From an uncultured Clostridium sp. (GTDB taxonomy: Bacteria; Bacillota; Clostridia; Lachnospirales; Lachnospiraceae), in contig UQBG01000016.1 of assembly GCA_900539185.1 (NCBI GenBank), positions 1 to 64,000 on the forward strand: a stretch of DNA of 64,000 nucleotides. Direction: 5' to 3'. Of this stretch, positions 50,831-59,901 are shown piece after piece. A program made the position numbers and the translations under genes. The notes beneath the pieces were generated by a model. The model ran no database searches. It was not told the DNA's origin and saw nothing but the letters and a program-made list of their open reading frames with translations. Numbering within the stretch: position 1 is the stretch's first letter; each line of letters starts with the position of its first letter.

Positions 50831-51184
50831 TTAGAACGGAAATCCTCCCATTCCTCCCATATTACCGGTAATCTTCGACATCTGCTTGTTTGAATCCTCT
50901 TCCTGTGCCCGCAACGCCTCATTGGCTGCTGCCATAATCAGATCCTGAAGCATCTCAATGTCATCCTTATCCACAACTTCTTCATCCAGTTCAATGGATA
51001 CAATCTCTTTCTTTCCACTGACTACTACCTTTACAACCCCGCCACCGGCAGTTGCCTCATAGGTTTTTTCTTCCAGTTCCTTTGTTGCTTCCTCCATCTG
51101 CTTCTGCATCTTCTGTGCCTGCTTCATGAGATTGTTCATATTTCCCGGCATCATTCCTCCAGGATAACCACCACGCTTTGCCAT
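50831..51184 (-). CDS. YbaB/EbfC nucleoid-associated protein
   Basis: A 117-residue DNA-binding protein of the YbaB/EbfC family. Helical start MPGNMNNLMKQAQKMQKQME, then EATAGGGVVKVVVSGKKEIV and DIEMLQDLIMAAANEALRAQ. It dimerises and binds DNA as a tweezer. Located between dnaX (12 bases) and recR (2 bases), the universal gene neighbourhood. Glycine/methionine-rich ends are usual for Firmicutes members. Confidence 0.95.
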   Translation of the reverse strand: MAKRGGYPGGMMPGNMNNLMKQAQKMQKQMEEATKELEEKTYEATAGGGVVKVVVSGKKEIVSIELDEEVVDKDDIEMLQDLIMAAANEALRAQEEDSNKQMSKITGNMGGMGGFPF

Positions 51185-51196
51185 CTTTCTATCCTC

Positions 51197-52786
51197 CTAA
51201 TTATCATCATATTCCACAGGAATATTCAATTCCTTAAATATATCCATTCGAACCAGATCTGTCTGCCCGTTTCCGCTCGCCGAATGTCTGCGATACTCCA
51301 CATGTACCTGCCGTTCCAGCACATTTTCAAACGCTTCTTCTATCGTAGTACGGTCTTCTTCGTTTCCCAGAAGTCCCTGATTCGTCTCGTCAAGCATAAC
51401 AACAATGCTCTTATTCTCTTTATTGATCCGCATGTCTGACATCCGAAGCAGATTCGCCACTGCCGGTTCTAAAAGTCCAAAGACCTCTTCCTTCCGTTTC
51501 GCAATCTCCTGCAGCTCCTGCACCGTTGCCGCCGGCAGCTCCTTCTTTAATTCCTCCAGGGATGCTTCCTTCTGCGGTACCGTAGCAGGTGCCTCTACAT
51601 ACCGAACTACCGGTTGTGCAGATTCTTCCATACAGTGATCCACCTTATCAGACAGCTCCGACAGGCGTTGCAGTATAGAATCATAATTTCGTTCCATCTC
51701 CGGTATACACAGCTTAATAACTGCCAATTCCAGAACTACCCGTTTCTGTGTTGCATATTTAATCTTTCCGGACAATTCTGAAAAGATTCGAATATACCGC
51801 ATCAAAGCCTCCAGAGATATCTGATCTGCCGTCCGCTTCATCGTCTCCAGCGTCTCTCTGGAGAAATCCAGTCTGGACATACTATCCTCCGAAGTCTTAA
51901 GCAGCAACAGATTCCGCATGAACCATGTAAAATCCGTAATAAACTGCCCCAACTCTCTGCCCTGCCAGATAATTTCATCTATAATATCAACTGCCTTTGT
52001 TACATCCTTGGCTTCCACTGTCTCCAACAGGCGAATAAACACCTCTGTATCTACGGCTCCCAGTACCTCCAGACACTTCTCATAGGTAAGTGTCTCCCCA
52101 AGATAGAAGGCGATACATTGATCCAACAGACTTAATGCATCTCGCATGGATCCATCTGCTACTTTCGCAATATAATCGATTGCCTTCTTCTCAACCGGTT
52201 GATTCTCTCGTTCCATAAGATCTGACAACCGTCCGGAGATCGTATCGATCGATATTCTTCGGAAATCATACCGCTGACACCGGGATAGCACTGTGATGGG
52301 AATCTTATGTGCCTCTGTCGTCGCCAATATAAATATCACATATGACGGCGGTTCCTCCAATGTCTTTAGTAAAGCATTAAATGCTCCACCGGATAGCATA
52401 TGAACCTCATCTATAATATATACCTTATACTTTCCTTCCGTCGGAGAATACTGCACCTCATCCCGTATTTCACGAATATTATCAACGCCATTGTTCGATG
52501 CCGCATCAATCTCGATCACATTCATAGAGCTTCCCTCTGTGATGGATCTGCAGCTCGCACACTGTCCACAGGGACTTCCATCTACCGGGTGTTCACAATT
52601 TACTGCCTTTGCAAACAGCTTTGCAACCGTCGTCTTTCCTGTTCCCCGTGTTCCGCAAAACAGATATGCATGCCCGATACGATCGTGGGTTAACTGATTC
52701 TTCAATGTCGTTACGATATGCTCCTGTCCCTTTACTTCTTCAAATGTATCCGGACGCCACTTCCGGTATAGTGCCATGTATGACAT
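51197..52786 (-). CDS. dnaX: DNA polymerase III subunits gamma/tau
   Basis: A 529-residue clamp-loader ATPase: Walker A LFCGTRGTGKTTVAKLFAKA (residues 42-61), zinc cysteines C64, C73, C76 and C79, DEXX-type VYIIDEVHMLSGGAFNALLK, sensor SRCQRYDF. The C-terminal third is the tau-like region with an acidic/helical stretch. It loads the beta clamp with HolA/HolB. No obvious internal frameshift signal for a separate gamma form was found by eye. Confidence 0.95.
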   Translation of the reverse strand: MSYMALYRKWRPDTFEEVKGQEHIVTTLKNQLTHDRIGHAYLFCGTRGTGKTTVAKLFAKAVNCEHPVDGSPCGQCASCRSITEGSSMNVIEIDAASNNGVDNIREIRDEVQYSPTEGKYKVYIIDEVHMLSGGAFNALLKTLEEPPSYVIFILATTEAHKIPITVLSRCQRYDFRRISIDTISGRLSDLMERENQPVEKKAIDYIAKVADGSMRDALSLLDQCIAFYLGETLTYEKCLEVLGAVDTEVFIRLLETVEAKDVTKAVDIIDEIIWQGRELGQFITDFTWFMRNLLLLKTSEDSMSRLDFSRETLETMKRTADQISLEALMRYIRIFSELSGKIKYATQKRVVLELAVIKLCIPEMERNYDSILQRLSELSDKVDHCMEESAQPVVRYVEAPATVPQKEASLEELKKELPAATVQELQEIAKRKEEVFGLLEPAVANLLRMSDMRINKENKSIVVMLDETNQGLLGNEEDRTTIEEAFENVLERQVHVEYRRHSASGNGQTDLVRMDIFKELNIPVEYDDN

Positions 52787-52826
52787 GTTTTCACTTCCTA
52801 CTTTGTCTTCTTCTCATTCCGAATGT

Positions 52827-53825
52827 CTAGTACTGAAACCGAAATACCTGATCCAGTGTTCTTAAGGTCTTAAAGTTTCCTTTCGCAGTGATTTCTCCTG
52901 CCATAAATGCCCTCTGAAAAGTATTCTTTCCGGATAAAATCGCCTTTAGCACCTTTGTCTCCGCCTTCATTACCACATCGGCCTCTTCATCATCACTGTA
53001 CCAGCACTTTACACTCTTTGGTGTTACTTCGATCGACAGTGTTGCTTCACGATCCGGTATCATAATCACATACTTTGCACTGAAGCCTTCCAACGGATAG
53101 AAGTTCGTCCGAAACTCCCGGATAAACTCCCCTTCCTTCTCTGTCTCCTCCGTGTCACCTAACATGCTCTTAAACATGGCTGACAATTCTTCAATATCTT
53201 TTTTCTGTTTCTTAACATACGTATCATCGGATACAAACTTTGATAGCTGCTCACTTTCCTGTGGTGTCAGATCAATGGTCTTTGTTCTTGAAACATTATC
53301 CTTTACCGCTACACTACTGTTTGGCAGAATAGCCGCCGACTGATTCACTGCACGATACAGATCCTCTGCCCGCTTCTCAATAATCCGCCGATATACGGGA
53401 GATGTCTCAAAATCAGTGTGATTCTCCACATATGCGACCAGTCCGTTCAATGACATACCACCAAGCGTTTCCCACGCTTTAGTCAATGTCAGCTCGGCAT
53501 CCCGCTCTCCATAAGTCGTAGACATTACAACCGGAAGCATATAGATGCTCTTTATCTTTTCTTTATCTCCATACAACCAACACATATCCAGGAATTGCTG
53601 CATATAACCGCCGATTCCAAACCACTCCAGTGAAACCGCCAGAATAACACCATCTGCCTCCTTTAAAGTAGCCGGCAGTGTTGCGATTGCATTTTTTTCC
53701 TCATACAGGTTATATCTTCGTACATCTACCCGAAGTTCCTCCAGTACCTCTGTCAGTTTTCCAATCACATACAGAGTCGGATCTTCAATCAGCCCTCGAC
53801 CGCCATAATAAATGTTAATCTTCAC
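52827..53825 (-). CDS. Flavodoxin-like and SCP2 sterol-carrier domain protein
   Basis: A 332-residue protein from the GTG at 53825 (AGAGGAG upstream). The N-terminal domain (NIYYGGRGLIEDPTLYVIGK, ADGVILAVSLEWFGIGGYMQ, MSTTYGERDAE) is flavodoxin/FMN-reductase like. The C-terminal domain (FSAKYVIMIPDREATLSIEV, EADVVMKAETKVLKAILSGK, GEITAKGNFKTLRTLDQVF) is an SCP2 lipid-binding fold. Putative function: NAD(P)H-flavin chemistry on a hydrophobic ligand; unproven. It lies next to dnaX, with about 40 bases between. Confidence 0.75.
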   Translation of the reverse strand: MKINIYYGGRGLIEDPTLYVIGKLTEVLEELRVDVRRYNLYEEKNAIATLPATLKEADGVILAVSLEWFGIGGYMQQFLDMCWLYGDKEKIKSIYMLPVVMSTTYGERDAELTLTKAWETLGGMSLNGLVAYVENHTDFETSPVYRRIIEKRAEDLYRAVNQSAAILPNSSVAVKDNVSRTKTIDLTPQESEQLSKFVSDDTYVKKQKKDIEELSAMFKSMLGDTEETEKEGEFIREFRTNFYPLEGFSAKYVIMIPDREATLSIEVTPKSVKCWYSDDEEADVVMKAETKVLKAILSGKNTFQRAFMAGEITAKGNFKTLRTLDQVFRFQY

Positions 53826-53951
53826 TGTGTATCTCCTCTTATCTTTTCTCCAGCCATCCATATATCTGCCCATTCTATCCATATGCGCAGACAACTCATA
53901 ACGAGTCTTATACTGATAATATTATAGCGGAAAGGTCTGATAAAAGCAACA

Positions 53952-55298
53952 TTAAAGCCCTTTGCGAAACTGATATTGATTTGACCCGATTTTAAGTAAA
54001 TCTCCCTCCTGCAACAGGAACGGTTCTCCCGGCTTTATACGGATCTCATTTACATAAGTTCCGTTCGTCGAACCCAGATCCTCTGCATAGATCCGATCTT
54101 CGTTACGAAACAACATCAGGTGTCTCCGACTGACACCTGCATCCATAACCGGATAGTCCACATCCTCTGCCCGCCTTCCGATCACGCCGGGCAGATGAGA
54201 AAGACTTATGTCCGGCACCGTTTCTTTCTGACCCTTTAACTGCCAGCATAGTCCTGCAGATGAAGATACAACACTTAATACTGTGGTTTCCGCGTTGATC
54301 TCTGCGCTGATTTCTATACTGTCCTCAGCGGTCAGTTCCGGTTCATCCTTCTTTTCCGAAAATTCTTTCCTTCTTACTTTTCCTTCTTCCTCTTTTTTCC
54401 TCTTGTCTCCCCACCACACTTCACTCTTATGGCTTCGCACAAAACTGTATATTAAAAATATTCCAACAATCACCAGAATAATACACATCTTTAATTCAAG
54501 TTCCCGGTATGTAAAACAGAGATATCGTATTCCTTCCACCAAAGCAGCTCCCACTGCTAATACTGCTCCACCGGCATATACCCGGGATATCCTGCTATAT
54601 CCCTGTGTGTGTATCTGTTCAGTTCCTATACTCTCCTGCTTCTTCCGCCGGTTTTCTCCGTTCCCCGTTTCTTCTTTTCTCTCTTCACATGCACTTTTCC
54701 ATCCTTCTTCCGACTGCATTGCAGAATCCCTTTGTACAGTCTTCGCTACTGTCCTCAGCCCGGATTCCTCCATATAGTGCCGCAGCCTGCTTCTATCAAC
54801 ACTATCCTCCTGCAAAATTCGATATAAACCATAAATAAAAAATACTGCCTCTGAATCTTCATGATCCGTATGCTTCATACAAAATTCTGCTAATGTCCGC
54901 ACCTTTTCCATAAAGTCTTCCGTTTGCTCCAGCGAATAGCAAAAGAAAAACTGCTGTCGAACGGAATCGTAATAAATCTGCTCCGGTTTCAATCGGATTC
55001 CTTCCATGGGAAGCAAATACTCTTCCACCTCATCACAACATTTCCACACCGCTTCGAACAGTTTCCATATACTTCTACCTTTCATATCACCGATTGAAAC
55101 CATCTGTTCTACAGATTCCATACCACTTATCTCATATGCCAGGCATCGTTCTTCATCCCGGCACTGCAGTTTCATCGGAAGCAGTGTATCTCCCCGATAC
55201 TGTGCCAGCATAGTTATCATATATCCGTCCAGATCCTGCTCCCGGACCTGAATCAAACAGTACTGATGGAACCCTTCATTCTTCAAACAGTTCTTCAA
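53952..55298 (-). CDS. FHA domain protein with DUF6382 N-terminus
   Basis: A 448-residue protein. Residues 1-170 form the DUF6382-like domain (FHQYCLIQVREQDLDGYMIT, MEGIRLKPEQIYYDSVRQQF), followed by a basic linker, two membrane segments (about 228-248 and 256-275), and a C-terminal FHA domain (GVIGRRAEDVDYPVMDAGVS, RRHLMLFRNEDRIYAEDLGS, TNGTYVN). FHA binds phosphothreonine. It is transcribed last in the Tad cluster and may dock a kinase-controlled assembly step. It overlaps the TadE-like gene start-to-stop by 23 bases. Confidence 0.8.
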   Translation of the reverse strand: MKNCLKNEGFHQYCLIQVREQDLDGYMITMLAQYRGDTLLPMKLQCRDEERCLAYEISGMESVEQMVSIGDMKGRSIWKLFEAVWKCCDEVEEYLLPMEGIRLKPEQIYYDSVRQQFFFCYSLEQTEDFMEKVRTLAEFCMKHTDHEDSEAVFFIYGLYRILQEDSVDRSRLRHYMEESGLRTVAKTVQRDSAMQSEEGWKSACEERKEETGNGENRRKKQESIGTEQIHTQGYSRISRVYAGGAVLAVGAALVEGIRYLCFTYRELELKMCIILVIVGIFLIYSFVRSHKSEVWWGDKRKKEEEGKVRRKEFSEKKDEPELTAEDSIEISAEINAETTVLSVVSSSAGLCWQLKGQKETVPDISLSHLPGVIGRRAEDVDYPVMDAGVSRRHLMLFRNEDRIYAEDLGSTNGTYVNEIRIKPGEPFLLQEGDLLKIGSNQYQFRKGL

Positions 55299-55650
55299 AC
55301 ACCTGCCACCTCCTTAAGCGATCCTGCGTTTCCGAATACCGCACAACCTGTTGCTGAACGGAATGTAACTCATATCCCTTTATCAACTGCAGTTCCGTTT
55401 CTTCTTCATAGATCTCCATCCCGGTCTTTTTTCCAAGTGCTTCTACATCCGCATAATAAATCATAAGTTCTCCATGCACCTGTGCCTGCTGTAATGCACT
55501 TATAAGCATGGTCAGAATCAAGATTAAAATCATGAGAACCATCGGCATCAGCAATGTAATTTCCAGTGCTGCACTTCCTCGATTCCTTTTCTCATTTCTT
55601 CGACTTTTCTCCTTATATATTCTTTTGAGTCTGTTTTCTCGCTTACTCAC
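55276..55650 (-). CDS. TadE-like pilus pseudopilin
   Basis: A 124-residue protein with a single N-terminal membrane helix after a basic start: KRNRGSAALEITLLMPMVLM then ILILILTMLISALQQAQ. The 'RGSAALEITL' wording is the TadE signature (Glu five residues after the cleavage-like Gly/Ser). The start is GTG at 55650 after GGAGG. It is likely a minor pseudopilin processed or assembled by the Tad machinery. It lies between the larger TadE-like gene and the FHA gene. Confidence 0.75.
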   Translation of the reverse strand: MSKRENRLKRIYKEKSRRNEKRNRGSAALEITLLMPMVLMILILILTMLISALQQAQVHGELMIYYADVEALGKKTGMEIYEEETELQLIKGYELHSVQQQVVRYSETQDRLRRWQVFEELFEE

Positions 55651-55708
55651 ACTATGGATCCTCCTCTCATCCTCTTCTGTGGTTTACCTCCGGCTCCTGT
55701 CACTATCG

Positions 55709-56653
55709 CTATTCTTTTCCACATCGGGAACAGGGTGCATACCCCTGTGCATCTGAAAGCGGCACACGTCGCACCGTTCGCTTTAGTCCACCACACTCCA
55801 TAGACGTGTGATATCGTTCTCCGGTATCCGTAATATAATAAACATCCGCCGCCTCATCTCCGCAGTACTCGCAGGGGGTCAGTTCTGCATACTGTTCCCT
55901 GCATCTATCTGCACCCACCGGACGAATGGTCAGATTCAGATGGCTGCAGTCTCTGGTCAAATGATATACCGTTCCGTTTTCTGCCAGATAAACATACGCC
56001 CCTTCGTTATCCTCTTCGTTCGGTTTCTGATATCCTGTATACGCCTTTTGGCGTACCTGTATCTGAATCGGCATTCCCAGATTTTTGAAAAAGGGAGCCG
56101 GAATTTCCAGCCTGTAATTCAATCTCACAGTAAAAAATCCCTCTGCATCCATCTTTACCGGATACAAAATCAACAGTCCTGCTTTCCCACCCTTTACATA
56201 TCGCTCCAAACGTTTATCCGATGGCAAATACTCCTGAAGCATCCCGTTTGCTGCCACCGTATCCAGTATCATAGAATCTTCCTCTACCAGATATGCATAT
56301 TCCGCCAGTTCCTCCGCTGTATTCATCACTGCCTGATAGACCAGATTATCAACAATAAATATCTGACACATCGAGTATAATATCCAAAAAGCAATCAGAA
56401 ACATCGGCAGAATACAGACCGCTTCCACTGTAGCAGATCCCCGATTCACATTTCTACGACATGGGGTGTTCTGAACTGCACACTGTACTGTAAGGGGGGA
56501 GTTTATCACCGCCGGTTCTGCCTGTCTGTTTATCTGATCTGTTTTTGTAGTTGGAGTCGTGTTTTCCAGGGCGAAATGTTTATTTTTTGTTATTAAAGAT
56601 AAGTGACCATACCGACCCGAATCGGTTAATAAACCATACAAAACAGTGTGCAT
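55709..56653 (-). CDS. TadE-like protein with C-terminal cysteine knuckle repeats
   Basis: About 314 residues from the ATG at 56653, which has AAGGGGG 9 bases before it. A 70-residue cytoplasmic head is followed by the TadE helix (NRGSATVEAVCILPMFLIAF). The C-terminal ~95 residues contain two tandem units of 'YH-C-L ... C-x-x-C': YHLTRDCSHL then CEYCG, and YHTSMECGGL then CSRCG. These are likely metal-binding knuckles. It may be a pilus tip or stabilising pseudopilin with a metal site on the exported side. Function unproven. Confidence 0.7.
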   Translation of the reverse strand: MHTVLYGLLTDSGRYGHLSLITKNKHFALENTTPTTKTDQINRQAEPAVINSPLTVQCAVQNTPCRRNVNRGSATVEAVCILPMFLIAFWILYSMCQIFIVDNLVYQAVMNTAEELAEYAYLVEEDSMILDTVAANGMLQEYLPSDKRLERYVKGGKAGLLILYPVKMDAEGFFTVRLNYRLEIPAPFFKNLGMPIQIQVRQKAYTGYQKPNEEDNEGAYVYLAENGTVYHLTRDCSHLNLTIRPVGADRCREQYAELTPCEYCGDEAADVYYITDTGERYHTSMECGGLKRTVRRVPLSDAQGYAPCSRCGKE

Positions 56654-56695
56654 TTCAGAGCACCCCCTTCCTTGTTTATCTCTTTCCTTCATACA

Positions 56696-58345
56696 TCATC
56701 TGTCGTCCGCTGTTTTTATATAAGAACCCGTTTCCTTCAGATACCAGCTTTTTCGTCCTTCCCGGATCTCTGCCTGTATTTGAAACTCATAGATACAGTG
56801 ACTGATCTGAAAGTTCGGCTCTGTTTCCTGTATATTTAACTGCATCACATCCAGCATACGGTAATACTTTATATCCGAATCCGTCTGCGTCAGCAGTAAC
56901 ACTGCCAAATAATTCTCGTAACAAAGCCCCTGCTCTCCAGCCTTTCCATCCTCCTTATAATCGGCATCTGCCAGCTCGGACAAACCATTCAGGGACAGTC
57001 GCCAGCTTGTCTCATCCTTAAACAGCGGTACAGACTCCCCATGGAGCAGCCTTCTGACATCCAGAAGACTTTCTCCATATGCCCAGCATCCCAAAAGTAC
57101 ATAAGATGCCGGTTCTGCCAGTTCCGGTACACCCAGCGGTGTCAAAATCAGGACTGCCGCTGCCAGAGCTTCCTTCTTCATGGTCTCATCCGAAAATGCA
57201 TATGCCGCATTCGGAACCATTCGAATCATACATAACTGTTCTGCTATTGTTTCTAAATTCTTATAGTCCGAATTCTCTCCGGCAATCAAATATTCCAATT
57301 CACATGTCAGAACATGATTCTCCTCAGCCCCTTGCGCTTCCTCTTCGATCGGCACGGCTGTACCCGTTTCCTGCACCTCTTCCATCGTTTTCAACTCTGC
57401 GTGTTGAAAGCAATCGAGTGCATATCCTACGCCATATAGCTCCCGGCTTTCTGTTACCTCGATATGAGGGATTCGACCGAAATCTCCCTGAATCCAGTTT
57501 TTCATATCGGTCACATCGCTCAAATGCTCCATCTTCCAAATATTCTCCAGATGGGACGCCTGTCCCCCGGATGGAAGCTTTCCTGTAACAACCGCCTCCT
57601 TCGATACCTCGTTTACATTCTCCGGTATTACAATCTGAAGGATATCAGCGTTTGATCCCATTGTTTCCAACACCTGTCGGGGATCCTTTAACCAGCCTTG
57701 TTCCGCCAGTTTCAACCTCTTCAGGTCCTCTAGCGTCACTCCATCCTCCGGTTCCATTCCCTGTTCCCGTATAATCTTGTCTAAGCCCATGTCCTGTAGT
57801 TCCTGCTCAGATAACACTTCCGGAATTTCCGTAGTATCCGATGTTTCTCCTGCCTGCTGCCAGCTAATATGCTCATCGGATACTTCCGCATCCTGTTCTT
57901 CCTGCATATAACTTCCTAATACCGTTTGTGCCGTTATCACAGGAAATCGAAGTCGCATATCCTCTTTCATCTGCGTATAAAAACCCGCCAGATCGTCATC
58001 CATAAAATATTTTTTATTATGAATTTCAACATTTGTAATCTCATATGTATATAGACCGGCAGAGGATTTTAGGTTCGTATCCAGATACTCCTCTGCCCTT
58101 GCCTCCATAGTTCCTTCTCCTCTTCCATAATAAGTCGCATCAATCGCAAAGATATGATATCGTCGAAATAATTCCGGCTGATAATCTCCCTTTAGACTGT
58201 ATACCGCACCTGACATGGCTTGGGCTCCCCTTGCCTTACTTTCCCAGATCCGAACACCTTGTATGATCGTTACCAGCAGTAAGAGCAGTACCCCTGTCAT
58301 AGCACATAAATAGACTGATAGCTCTCCTCGATTCCTGTTCTTCAT
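56696..58345 (-). CDS. Tad-locus surface protein (DUF5702-like)
   Basis: A 549-residue protein from the ATG at 58345 (GGGGAGG upstream). An N-terminal membrane helix (residues 8-28, VYLCAMTGVLLLLLVTIIQG) after NRGELSV is pseudopilin-like. The long acidic extracytoplasmic region contains a second hydrophobic patch (EALAAAVLILTPLGVPELAE). The pattern 'SGAVYSLKGDYQPELFRRYH' and 'RAEEYLDTNLKS' is characteristic of DUF5702 proteins in Gram-positive Tad loci. It follows the Flp1-like pilin by 16 bases. A minor pilin or adhesin role is likely. Confidence 0.75.
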   Translation of the reverse strand: MKNRNRGELSVYLCAMTGVLLLLLVTIIQGVRIWESKARGAQAMSGAVYSLKGDYQPELFRRYHIFAIDATYYGRGEGTMEARAEEYLDTNLKSSAGLYTYEITNVEIHNKKYFMDDDLAGFYTQMKEDMRLRFPVITAQTVLGSYMQEEQDAEVSDEHISWQQAGETSDTTEIPEVLSEQELQDMGLDKIIREQGMEPEDGVTLEDLKRLKLAEQGWLKDPRQVLETMGSNADILQIVIPENVNEVSKEAVVTGKLPSGGQASHLENIWKMEHLSDVTDMKNWIQGDFGRIPHIEVTESRELYGVGYALDCFQHAELKTMEEVQETGTAVPIEEEAQGAEENHVLTCELEYLIAGENSDYKNLETIAEQLCMIRMVPNAAYAFSDETMKKEALAAAVLILTPLGVPELAEPASYVLLGCWAYGESLLDVRRLLHGESVPLFKDETSWRLSLNGLSELADADYKEDGKAGEQGLCYENYLAVLLLTQTDSDIKYYRMLDVMQLNIQETEPNFQISHCIYEFQIQAEIREGRKSWYLKETGSYIKTADDR

Positions 58346-58361
58346 ATATGCCTCCCCGTCT

Positions 58362-58544
58362 TTACCGGTAAACGGTACCGGCATCCCGATTAATAGACTT
58401 CCAGATCTTATTTACCAATTGTGTGATCTGATCCTGAAAAATAATTACCATCGCAATCAGTACCACTATGATAAGCAGCACCTCTACCACACCCATTCCA
58501 TCTTCAGAATGTTCTCCTACTAAAAACTCTTTCATCATTTCCAT
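58362..58544 (-). CDS. Flp1-family type IVb pilin
   Basis: A 60-residue pilin: MEMMKEFLVGEHSEDGMGVV then EVLLIIVVLIAMVIIFQDQI and TQLVNKIWKSINRDAGTVYR. The GMGVVEVLLII segment is the Flp pilin core with the conserved Glu after Val-Val. AAAGGAGG precedes the ATG. It is the major pilin candidate, processed by the A24 prepilin peptidase of the same cluster (62871-63383). Confidence 0.85.
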   Translation of the reverse strand: MEMMKEFLVGEHSEDGMGVVEVLLIIVVLIAMVIIFQDQITQLVNKIWKSINRDAGTVYR

Positions 58545-58565
58545 TGTTATATCCTCCTTTTGGTT

Positions 58566-59900
58566 TTAAATATTAAAATTCATCACTGCCGGCCCTGCCA
58601 CAATAATCATAGATATTATCATAAGCAGTATCATTGGGAATAATAGTCTGGTTCCTACCTCCTCTCCGCTTTTTCTGGCCTGTTGCTTTCTCTGCTCAAA
58701 TGCCATATGCTCCTCCTGCTCCAGTAGCAATGTAATCCCTCCGGATCCCTTCTGTATCTGCTGTACCAGCAGTGTCGTAAACTTCATATACGGAAGCAGG
58801 CCAATACGTCTTCCCATATTTATATATGCCTGCTCCTGTGAGCATCCAAGCTTCATCTCATTCCACATATACTTTAGCTCCTGATACAGGCATCCGGTTG
58901 TTTCCCCTTTCTGTTCATACCTGCGCAGCATCCGTTCAAAAGCCCCCTTTATCGTAGTCCCGGCTCCTATATACAATAAAAGCTGATTCACCAGATTCGG
59001 ATACTCTCTTAACAATGTCTGTTTTCGTTTCTTCACCTGTTTCCCAAGCACCTCTTTCGGGCGCATCCAAAGCAATCCGCATGTACTTCCTCCCACGATC
59101 AGAAGTATCACACATACCGGCATTCTATGGCCTGTCTCCTGTATCTGCCCTCCTGTCACCCGATCCGGTATCACCACCTCCCGCTCATACGGATTCTCCT
59201 TTAACCGCTCCTCAACCGCTCTTTGTACACTTCGTAGCTGTTGCTCTTCCTCCGTATATAGTCTGGGTACCACCCATAGCTCATAGGATCTGCATTCCTC
59301 GTAGTCTTCATATTGTAGTTTCAGTTCCAGACATACCTTTTGTTTGTCCGAAATTTCTTCGTTATGAACGATCCCCTTACTATCTATAAGCTCATAATTG
59401 TCACTACTCCAGGAAACGGTAATCCCCTCCCGTGGTACGGTTTTCTTAAGTTCCAGCTTCTCTCTGATCTCCAGCATCGACGGATTGTCTCCGAGCATAT
59501 TGGATTCCAGATAGGAAAAAGACTCTTGAAATGCCTGTTCCCGCTCTTCGGGAGAATATTGTACAGATGCAACTTCGACATCAAACACTTCTGTTTCGCC
59601 ACCTTCTCCCTTATAAACAAGATCATACTGCCCGATCTCTTCCCCATATCCATTTCGTTCGATCACCAGACCTTTTTCATCTGCGCAATCCATCCAAACA
59701 GCAATCAAGGACAACAAAAGCGTTACCAGTCCGACGACACATACCATTCGTATTCTTCGGATATAACAGGCATCGATTGCTTCCTCCAGTTGAGCCGTAC
59801 TTCTATAATTTAATTGCTTCATCTGTCTCCTCATACGGTCTGGGCGAAGCAGCCCCCTATCCTTTAACCATCGATATATTTTTTCAACTATCTTCTTCAT
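58566..59900 (-). CDS. tadC: TadC-like type II secretion F-domain protein
   Basis: A 444-residue membrane protein from the ATG at 59900, directly behind the tadB stop and its GAGGTG. Two helices near residues 48-67 and about 265-285 flank a large domain, followed by the T2SF segment (LLREYPNLVNQLLLYIGAGT, GTRLLFPMILLMIISMIIVA). Residues 75-260 form an extracytoplasmic domain unusual in length for TadC. It forms the inner-membrane platform with TadB. Confidence 0.82.
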   Translation of the reverse strand: MKKIVEKIYRWLKDRGLLRPDRMRRQMKQLNYRSTAQLEEAIDACYIRRIRMVCVVGLVTLLLSLIAVWMDCADEKGLVIERNGYGEEIGQYDLVYKGEGGETEVFDVEVASVQYSPEEREQAFQESFSYLESNMLGDNPSMLEIREKLELKKTVPREGITVSWSSDNYELIDSKGIVHNEEISDKQKVCLELKLQYEDYEECRSYELWVVPRLYTEEEQQLRSVQRAVEERLKENPYEREVVIPDRVTGGQIQETGHRMPVCVILLIVGGSTCGLLWMRPKEVLGKQVKKRKQTLLREYPNLVNQLLLYIGAGTTIKGAFERMLRRYEQKGETTGCLYQELKYMWNEMKLGCSQEQAYINMGRRIGLLPYMKFTTLLVQQIQKGSGGITLLLEQEEHMAFEQRKQQARKSGEEVGTRLLFPMILLMIISMIIVAGPAVMNFNI

Positions 59901-59901
59901 C

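Noticed and set aside
51197..52786. Programmed frameshift site in dnaX
   Set aside because: No A-rich slippery heptamer followed by a strong hairpin was seen in the expected position; the frame is uninterrupted.
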